The notes beneath the pieces are model-generated. The model was not told where the DNA came from and did no database searches. It worked only from the letters and a program-made list of their open reading frames with translations. A stretch of DNA of 64,000 nt from CAKOSP01 sp964370545. Its GTDB lineage: Bacteria > Bacillota_I > Bacilli_A > RF39 > UBA660. The stretch is taken from the NCBI GenBank assembly GCA_964370545.1, contig CAYJJQ010000001.1, forward strand, positions 124,001 to 188,000, in the 5' to 3' direction. This document shows positions 58,675-64,000 of this stretch, piece after piece. The first letter of the stretch is position 1, and each line of letters starts with the position of its first letter. The position numbers were made by a program, and so were the translations under genes.

Positions 58675-60120
58675 ATGAAAGAAAAAAGAGTTAAAAAAAG
58701 AAATATGATTTCTTCATTTTCAATAATTTTCATTTTAATAATTTTACTTGGAGGTATTTCTTATTTATTACCACAAGCGGATTTTATTGATGGTGTAATT
58801 GTTAATGGAAGTGGAGTTGTAAAAGCAAGTTTATCTACGATATTAATGTCACCTATACTAGGTTTTGAAAATGCTGTAGACGTATGTTTATTTGTACTTG
58901 TTTTAGGAGGTTTCCTAGAAATAATTAATAAAACGGGTGCTTTTACTAAAGGAATAAAAGTTTTAATACAAAAATTAAAAGGGAAAGAACTTATTTTAAT
59001 CCCAATACTTATGTTAATTTTCTCTATAGGAGGAACTACATATGGTATGCTTGAAGAAACTGTTATATTTTATGCTATCCTTGCTGTAACTATGGTTGCT
59101 GCTGGTATGGATACGCTTGTAGCGTCTTCTGTAGTATTACTTGGAGCAGGATCTGGAGTTTTAGGTTCTACTGTAAATCCATTTGCTGTTGGAGCTGCTG
59201 TATCAGCACTTCCTGCTGGTATAGAGGTTAACCAAGGTATAATCATTGCAATAGGTGCAGTATTATGGTTAACGTCATTGGTTATTTCAATATTCTTTGT
59301 TATGAAATATGCATCTAAAGTTATTAAAGATAAAGGATCAACATTTTTATCGTTACAAGAACAAGAAGATATGAAAAAAACTTTTGGAGAAGAAACTGAA
59401 AGTAAAGAAACCAAATTATCTGGAAAACAAAAATTAACTCTAGTATTATTTGGTTTATCGTTCCTAGTGATGATAGTAGGTTTCATCCCTTGGGGAGAAT
59501 TTGATATAACTATATTTGATAACACAACTAATTTCTTAACAGGAAGTGCACTTGGAGCTTGGTGGTTTTATGATGCGGCTTTATGGTTCTTATTATGTAG
59601 TATAATAATAGCTATTGTTAATAGAATGAATGAAAATACATTTGTAAAAACATTTTTAAATGGTGCTGCTGGTATGATGAGTGTAATTTTAATTATTGCG
59701 ATCGCAAGAGGAGCTAGCGTATTAATGGGAGCAACATATCTAGATAATTATATTATATATAATGCTGCTGACGCTCTTAAAGATGTTTCCGTTACAATAT
59801 TTGCGCCGCTTAACTATTTGCTACATGTAGTATTATCATTCTTAGTTCCATCATCATCTGGTCTTGCCTCTATTTCAACGCCAATAATGGGGCCTCTTGC
59901 TCTAGAACTTGGTTATAATGTTGAAACTACTATTATGACATTTGTGGCTGCTAATGGGCTTGTAAATCTATTTACGCCTACATGTGGAGCAATAATGGGA
60001 GGTTTAGCTCTTGCTAAAGTTCAATATAGTACATGGCTTAAATGGGTACTAAAAGTCATTATTACATTAGCTATAGTTAATATGTTAATATTGACAGTTG
60101 CTAGTCTTATATTAAGTTAA
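58675..60120 (+). CDS. YfcC/ArcD2-type arginine/ornithine antiporter
   Basis: 481 residues, about 12 membrane helices. YfcC family traits: GGFLEIINKTGAFTKGI, GTTYGMLEETVIFYAIL, GAGSGVLGSTVNPFAVGAA and VPSSSGLASISTPIMGPLA. In lactic-acid bacteria such proteins exchange arginine for ornithine, and the operon position supports this. Cell-membrane protein. The operon ends here; no carbamate kinase gene follows. Confidence 0.9.
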   Translation: MKEKRVKKRNMISSFSIIFILIILLGGISYLLPQADFIDGVIVNGSGVVKASLSTILMSPILGFENAVDVCLFVLVLGGFLEIINKTGAFTKGIKVLIQKLKGKELILIPILMLIFSIGGTTYGMLEETVIFYAILAVTMVAAGMDTLVASSVVLLGAGSGVLGSTVNPFAVGAAVSALPAGIEVNQGIIIAIGAVLWLTSLVISIFFVMKYASKVIKDKGSTFLSLQEQEDMKKTFGEETESKETKLSGKQKLTLVLFGLSFLVMIVGFIPWGEFDITIFDNTTNFLTGSALGAWWFYDAALWFLLCSIIIAIVNRMNENTFVKTFLNGAAGMMSVILIIAIARGASVLMGATYLDNYIIYNAADALKDVSVTIFAPLNYLLHVVLSFLVPSSSGLASISTPIMGPLALELGYNVETTIMTFVAANGLVNLFTPTCGAIMGGLALAKVQYSTWLKWVLKVIITLAIVNMLILTVASLILS

Positions 60121-60121
60121 T

Positions 60122-60150
60122 AAAGAAGAAGATTTATCTTCTTTTTTTTA
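60122..60150 (+). terminator. terminator of the arginine block
   Basis: Stem AAGAAGA / TCTTCTT with T run, directly after the antiporter gene. Confidence 0.85.
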
Positions 60151-60181
60151 AATTTTAACTGAGATAATTTCAGTAGAGATA

Positions 60182-60211
60182 TTGACAAAAGCATATAAAA
60201 TAAAGTATAAT
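60182..60211 (+). promoter_or_regulatory. promoter of gpsB
   Basis: TTGACA, 18-bp spacer, TATAAT. Confidence 0.85.
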
Positions 60212-60234
60212 TTTTATTGTTAGAAGGTGTAGAT

Positions 60235-60564
60235 ATGTATAGTGAAAGAATTTATATGACTCCTCAAGAGCTTTTAGATTACAAATTTAAAGTTGATGCT
60301 AGAGGATATAGACCACAAGAAGTTGATAAAATTCTGGACATGGTTATTCGTGATGAAACTGAATATATAAATACTATCAAAAGTTTAGAACAACAACTTA
60401 AAGATGCTAATGAAGACAATATTAAACTTAAACAAGAGCTTCGTAGATTAAAAGTTGATTTGGAAGATGCCGAAAATAATTCAGCATCAAGTGGTCCTAG
60501 TAACTTAGACCTTTTAAAAAGAATTAGCCAATTAGAAAAAATAGTATATAGAAAATATGATTAA
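60235..60564 (+). CDS. gpsB: cell division/growth regulator GpsB
   Basis: 109 residues from the ATG at 60235 behind GAAGGTG. DivIVA-like N-terminal domain: IYMTPQELLDYKFKVDARGYRPQEVDKILDMVI, then a coiled coil (INTIKSLEQQLKDANEDNIK) and a short C-terminal helix LLKRISQLEKIVYRK typical of GpsB. It links PBP1 to the division machinery. The next feature is rnpB, the same order as in Bacillus (gpsB-rnpB). Confidence 0.93.
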   Translation: MYSERIYMTPQELLDYKFKVDARGYRPQEVDKILDMVIRDETEYINTIKSLEQQLKDANEDNIKLKQELRRLKVDLEDAENNSASSGPSNLDLLKRISQLEKIVYRKYD

Positions 60565-60897
60565 TCTGGGCAAATGCTGCATATAACCTATGTAGAGGAA
60601 AGTCCATGCTCGCACAAGCTGTAATGCTTGTAGTGTTCGTGTCTTAGGAAAAAATAACTAAGAGTAGTATTACTAACGGCTTTGAAATAACCTTAACTGG
60701 TTAAAGTAAATTTAAAAGTGCCACAGAAACGAGTTTTTTAGGAAACTAAAAAAATGAAACGAGGTAAACCCCACGAGCGAGAAACCCAAATTTTGGTAGG
60801 GGAACTTTTATGAAGGAAACAAACGGATTAAAGGACTGTAATAGTAGATAAATATTTGCCGCTTCCAAGTGAAGTACAGAACATGGCTTATAAGATT
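60563..60897 (+). ncRNA. rnpB: RNase P RNA (type B-like)
   Basis: About 335 bases. Catalytic core landmarks: GAGGAAAGTCCATGCTCGCA (P4 5' side), AGTGCCACAGAAACGAG, GGTAAACCCCACGAGCGAGA, CCCAAATTTTGGTAGGGGAA and ACAGAACATGGCTTATA (P4 3' side). The ends AATCT and AGATT can pair as P1. The sequence follows the Bacillus type, but is shorter than its usual ~400 bases. It starts within the stop codon of gpsB and ends in a T run. Confidence 0.95.
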
Positions 60898-60938
60898 TTT
60901 TTATTTTGAATATATATTATTAAAGGGAGTGAATTATT

Positions 60939-61415
60939 TTGGACGATATTGGATCGTTGTTAAAAGAGACTAGAATATCAGCTGGAGTAAATATTAGTGA
61001 GGTAAGCAAGGACTTAAGTATAAGTGAACTTGCAATAGAAAATATCGAGGATGGAAAAATCGGTTCTTTTAAAGATGTTTTTGAACTAAAAGAAATACTA
61101 TATAATTACTCTAAATATTTAGGCTTAGAATCAGATAAAATAATAGATGATTTTAATTCTTATTTATTTGAATATACTTCAAAAATTCCAGTTAAAGAAA
61201 TTGAAAAAACAATTGAACTTCAAATGAAAGAAGAAGTAGATAAAAATAAAGTAATTTCACCATATACAAAAAAAGAAGTTAAAGAAAATTATAAATTATT
61301 TATAATTTCTATAGTAGTAATTATTATATTAGTTTTATTAGCTATGACCTGGGCAATTAAGCAGGTTGCAATTGGTACAAGTGAAACAACGACAGTAATT
61401 AGTTATAGAAAGTAG
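60939..61415 (+). CDS. RodZ-like HTH membrane protein
   Basis: 158 residues, TTG start behind AAGGGAG. Residues 1-70 form an HTH_25 domain (LLKETRISAGVNISEVSKDL, ELAIENIEDG) as in RodZ/YmfM. A linker and one membrane helix (LFIISIVVIIILVLLAMTWA) follow near 118-138. RodZ links MreB to the envelope in rods. The outer part is only about 20 residues, so the protein is short. It precedes pgsA by five bases, as in Bacillus ymfM-pgsA. Confidence 0.82.
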   Translation: MDDIGSLLKETRISAGVNISEVSKDLSISELAIENIEDGKIGSFKDVFELKEILYNYSKYLGLESDKIIDDFNSYLFEYTSKIPVKEIEKTIELQMKEEVDKNKVISPYTKKEVKENYKLFIISIVVIIILVLLAMTWAIKQVAIGTSETTTVISYRK

Positions 61416-61420
61416 GATGT

Positions 61421-62029
61421 ATGAAAAAATTAAATTTACCTAATAAAATAACAGTGTGCAGAATTATATTATCATTTTTATTACTTATTATGTTAATAAT
61501 TCCATGGGAACAAATTGGTGTGGAATGGCCTGTTTATAGTTTTAAAAATGAATTAATTAATTTAAAATATTTAATTGCTGGAGGAATTTTCTTAATTGCA
61601 GCATCAACAGATTTTATTGATGGATACATAGCTAGAAAATATAATTTAATTACAGATTTCGGTAAAACAGCAGATGCTATTGCAGACAAACTACTTGTTA
61701 ATGGTTTGTTGGTAATATTAGCATATGATAGAATTATACCTCTTTTAATACCAGTTATTATTATCTCAAGGGATATAATTACTGATTCATGTAAATCTAT
61801 ATGTGGTAGTAAAGGTAAAGTTGTTGCAGCATCAAAACTAGGTAAAGCAAAAACTATATTTATGATGATAGGTATTACTCTTACTTTATTTTATGATTTT
61901 CCTTTTATATATTTAAATATATATATAGGAGAGATATTTATTATTATTGCAACAGTAATATCAATTATATCTGGTGTTGAATATGTAATGAATAGTTCGA
62001 AATATTTATTTGATGAAAAAAAGAGTTAA
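61421..62029 (+). CDS. pgsA: CDP-diacylglycerol-glycerol-3-phosphate 3-phosphatidyltransferase
   Basis: 202 residues. The CDP-alcohol phosphotransferase motif D-G-x2-A-R-x8-G-x3-D-x3-D is visible at DGYIARKYNLITDFGKTADA followed by IADKLL. It makes phosphatidylglycerophosphate in the membrane. The N-terminus LNLPNKITVCRIIL is typical. Last gene of the operon with rodZ-like. Confidence 0.95.
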   Translation: MKKLNLPNKITVCRIILSFLLLIMLIIPWEQIGVEWPVYSFKNELINLKYLIAGGIFLIAASTDFIDGYIARKYNLITDFGKTADAIADKLLVNGLLVILAYDRIIPLLIPVIIISRDIITDSCKSICGSKGKVVAASKLGKAKTIFMMIGITLTLFYDFPFIYLNIYIGEIFIIIATVISIISGVEYVMNSSKYLFDEKKS

Positions 62030-62103
62030 TCTTTTTTTTTGGTATAAATGTCTAAACAAGTATAATTATTTAGAATAATATAATGTAGAAAGGATAGTGT
62101 ATT

Positions 62104-62430
62104 ATGAATAATTATTACGATCAAAATGAAATGTATAACAATATGAAAGTGGAAGGTAACTTTAATAAAACTGCAACTTTGGAAAATACTAGTATGGAAA
62201 TGCCTGTTGAGGGAATGGAAAGTTGCCATGTTCCTGCTGGATGTGAACCTATTTATGAAGCTCCGCAAGAAAGAGTATGTCATAGATATATAAATTATGA
62301 AGTACCGCATATTATTCCTTGCAACACAAGAATAGTAAATCATCATGTATATAGACATACATATTCTCCATGTTACTCATGTTGTGAAGAAAATGTAGTA
62401 TGTAATGTTTACGATAAAAAATGTTGTTAA
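62104..62430 (+). CDS. Cys/His-rich CotD-like spore coat protein
   Basis: 108 residues. The C-terminal half holds NYEVPHIIPCNTRIVNHHVY, RHTYSPCYSCCEENV and a CC end, with eight or more Cys and several His. The arrangement PHI.P.NT..VNHH.Y resembles the CotD-type coat protein pattern. The N-terminal half is disordered, Asn/Met-rich. No export signal, as expected for a mother-cell coat protein. Disulphide or metal cross-linking is likely. Monocistronic. Confidence 0.68.
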   Translation: MNNYYDQNEMYNNMKVEGNFNKTATLENTSMEMPVEGMESCHVPAGCEPIYEAPQERVCHRYINYEVPHIIPCNTRIVNHHVYRHTYSPCYSCCEENVVCNVYDKKCC

Positions 62431-62511
62431 AAATCTCTATTAAGAGATTTTTTTGTTGCTAGATAGTATTCTTTATGATAGAATAAAAAAACACGAAAAA
62501 GAGGAGACAAA

Positions 62512-63216
62512 ATGAGAAAAAGTAATATTGATATTCTAGAAGAAGAATACATGACTAAAGAAGAAGTAATTAATAAAATTAGAAATTTAGAAAATAATAC
62601 TATGACTATAGTTACGGATATTAAGGAAATATTAGTAAGACCCTTTATAACTAGACAAGGAACTATACTAAGAAATAATACTGTTAGAACAGCATTAAAA
62701 TATTTAAAAGAAAGAGCTAAAATTGAAACTGATGAAACATTTAGTCCAATAATGTATATTTGTGATTTTTTTGTTAGTAATAAAATGAATTTTAATTATA
62801 ATAGTTTGATGACATTTTGCGCTAACTTAAGAGAAGTAGTTGATACATTTGAAAATAATACTTTAGCAAAAGAAATATTTGAAGAAGCAGTAAGTGTTAA
62901 ACAAATGAACGAACCATCATTAAGACGTAGTAAAGTAGACACTAGAGATTTATTTAGATCTTATATTACAGTTGAAATAAAAAAATTAGTACCTGGTACT
63001 AAAGATGAGTATAAATTAACAAATGCTGATAGATTGACAGCTGCTAAGCTAGCTTTAGAATTTATGGTAGAAAAAGATTATCCATTAGATAATTTTGCAT
63101 TATTTGTAACAGTTGCTGATTATCAAATATTAAAGCATAATTTAGATTGTCTACCTTATAATTATCAAGCAACTAAAATAGTGAGTAATTCTAGTAAAGA
63201 AGTGAAAAAAAGATAG
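62512..63216 (+). CDS. helical protein, unknown function
   Basis: 234 residues, soluble and helical, with a GAGGAG ribosome site. A recognisable block SIMYICDFFVSNKMNFN-like region near 80 and repeated helices follow. The C-terminus is basic (NSSKEVKKR) and ends in a terminator loop. No family recognised. Confidence 0.65.
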   Translation: MRKSNIDILEEEYMTKEEVINKIRNLENNTMTIVTDIKEILVRPFITRQGTILRNNTVRTALKYLKERAKIETDETFSPIMYICDFFVSNKMNFNYNSLMTFCANLREVVDTFENNTLAKEIFEEAVSVKQMNEPSLRRSKVDTRDLFRSYITVEIKKLVPGTKDEYKLTNADRLTAAKLALEFMVEKDYPLDNFALFVTVADYQILKHNLDCLPYNYQATKIVSNSSKEVKKR

Positions 63217-63231
63217 TTTATCTTTTTTTTT
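63206..63231 (+). terminator. terminator after 62512 gene
   Basis: Stem AAAAAGATA / TATCTTTTT with T run; the stop codon lies in the loop. Confidence 0.8.
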
Positions 63232-63268
63232 GTTATTAAATACTGTATAATATGTATAGGTGATATAA

Positions 63269-63637
63269 ATGAATAATAGAGGAATATCGACTATTGAAAT
63301 ATTAGTAGTAGTAGGAGTATTTAGTTTAATATATTTAGTAGGAGTTATTAATGTAACGTTTGCATTTGAAACACCTGCAACAGAAGAAGCTTATAATGAT
63401 GCAATTACTAGTATATTGAATCAAAGTGAAATATATGCTGAAAAAAATAGTGAATTATTTTTAGAAACAGATACTATTGAATTATATATAAATGATTTAG
63501 TAGAAGAAGGTTATTTACCTGCTAATTCAAATGGAGATATAGTAAATCCCGTTGACGAAACTGATACTCTTAATGATATAAAAATAAGCATTGTTAAATC
63601 AGGTGAAACATACACAGCTACAGTTGTAAAAAATTGA
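63269..63637 (+). CDS. type IV prepilin-like (pseudopilin) protein
   Basis: 122 residues. N-terminus MNNRG/ISTIEILVVVGVFSLIYL has the prepilin-peptidase site (Gly before a hydrophobic helix, Glu at +5). The rest is a short acidic globular part (EEAYNDAITSILNQSEIYAEK...) typical of competence-type pseudopilins such as ComGC/D. No other pilus or secretion gene is in the window. One of few genes ending in TGA. Probably exported and assembled by machinery elsewhere. Confidence 0.7.
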   Translation: MNNRGISTIEILVVVGVFSLIYLVGVINVTFAFETPATEEAYNDAITSILNQSEIYAEKNSELFLETDTIELYINDLVEEGYLPANSNGDIVNPVDETDTLNDIKISIVKSGETYTATVVKN

Positions 63638-63720
63638 CTGTAAACATTTTGTCAAAAAATAACAAAAATATGTATACCTTTCAATTTCTATAGTAAAATA
63701 TTATTGTAAGGAGTGGTAAA

Positions 63721-63924
63721 ATGTTATACCCATCAATAGATAAATTACTAAACATAGTTGATTCTAAGTATAAGTTGGTTCATGTTTCATCTCAAAGAAG
63801 TAAGCAAATGCTTGAACATAATCATTTTCAAATGAAAGAATGTGATTATGAAAATAAGAAAGAATTAGGAAGAGCTTTAGAAGAACTTAATAATAATTTA
63901 ATAAATGTACATGAAAACAATTAG
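63721..63924 (+). CDS. rpoZ: RNA polymerase omega subunit
   Basis: 67 residues: MLYPSIDKLLNIVDSKYKLV and the QRSKQM helix follow the Firmicutes RpoZ pattern; length normal. Omega assists assembly and stability of RNA polymerase. AAGGAGTGG ribosome site. Confidence 0.85.
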   Translation: MLYPSIDKLLNIVDSKYKLVHVSSQRSKQMLEHNHFQMKECDYENKKELGRALEELNNNLINVHENN

Positions 63925-63941
63925 AAATTAACTAAAAGTAC

Positions 63942-63970
63942 TTGATTATTAATTATCAATATGATAAAAT
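63942..63970 (+). promoter_or_regulatory. promoter of right-edge tRNA
   Basis: TTGATT, 17-bp spacer, TAAAAT. Confidence 0.55.
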
Positions 63971-63982
63971 AATCTTGCTTTT

Positions 63983-64000
63983 GGGGAATTGGCTCAGTTG
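63983..64000 (+). tRNA. start of a tRNA gene (cut by window edge), probably Ala
   Basis: GGGGAATTGGCTCAGTTG matches the acceptor 5' strand and D-arm start of a bacterial tRNA, most like tRNA-Ala; the anticodon lies outside. Confidence 0.65.

Overview
The window is about 64 kb of very AT-rich, tightly packed DNA from a low-GC Gram-positive (Bacillota) organism. The gene set is Bacillus-like in order: dacB-spmA-spmB, yunB/yutD/yutH/yutI, scpA-scpB, dnaD-nth, recU-ponA, gpsB-rnpB and a rodZ-like gene before pgsA. It also carries spore genes, phosphoketolase and arginine deiminase genes. Trp is encoded by TGG and TGA ends several ORFs, so the standard code applies. My inference is an uncultured, probably gut-associated, anaerobic and spore-forming member of the Bacilli/Erysipelotrichia/RF39 area. 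The lineage cannot be fixed from the sequence alone. A 10-base N run (5733-5742) shows a draft assembly.

Layout. 1-6200: the 3' end of pta, a Cse60-like spore protein, trmB, an envelope operon (lipoprotein, acidic protein, YtxG/YtxH-like proteins) and uppP. 6222-9484: a nucleotide-handling neighbourhood (Nudix, MazG-like, WYL regulator, an HD-plus-P-loop-kinase fusion, a HAD nucleotidase). 9592-17986: dacB-spmA-spmB, rluB, a ferredoxin, yunB, yutD, a protein with a 90-bp repeat, yutH-like, NifU-like and S1 genes. 18022-19379: six tRNA genes in two groups. 19393-28930: mostly uncharacterised genes plus sufB, ssb, an RNase J-family gene broken by an in-frame TGA, tRNA-Asn, and a three-gene set led by a lone ClpC-type AAA+ domain. 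28995-35061: envelope proteins, YibE/F, a membrane-anchored Xre regulator, a membrane-anchored arylsulfotransferase and a Nudix enzyme.

35106-37824 is the most unusual part. Two single-gene units (an ABC/AAA-type ATPase and a stand-alone DnaG-type zinc-finger protein) are separated by imperfect direct repeats. Each repeat copies the tRNA-His terminator and the last six bases of tRNA-His. This looks like serial insertion of roughly 0.9-1 kb one-gene cassettes at the 3' end of tRNA-His, with no integrase present.

37990-53938: phosphoketolase, superoxide reductase, tRNA-Met, scpAB, tRNA-Leu, popT (DUF368), cca, dnaD, nth, ponA and recU. 54068-60120: a tiny ORF, an amino-acid ABC transporter, then arcA-arcB-YfcC antiporter, a likely arginine uptake and fermentation block without a carbamate kinase. 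60235-64000: gpsB, rnpB, a rodZ-like gene, pgsA, a CotD-like coat protein, a prepilin-like protein, rpoZ and the start of a tRNA gene.

Together the genes suggest energy from phosphoketolase/acetyl phosphate (xfp with pta) and arginine, protection from oxygen by superoxide reductase, and a retained sporulation programme. Most genes have a short leader behind an extended -10 promoter (TGnTATAAT). Many end inside a small terminator hairpin.
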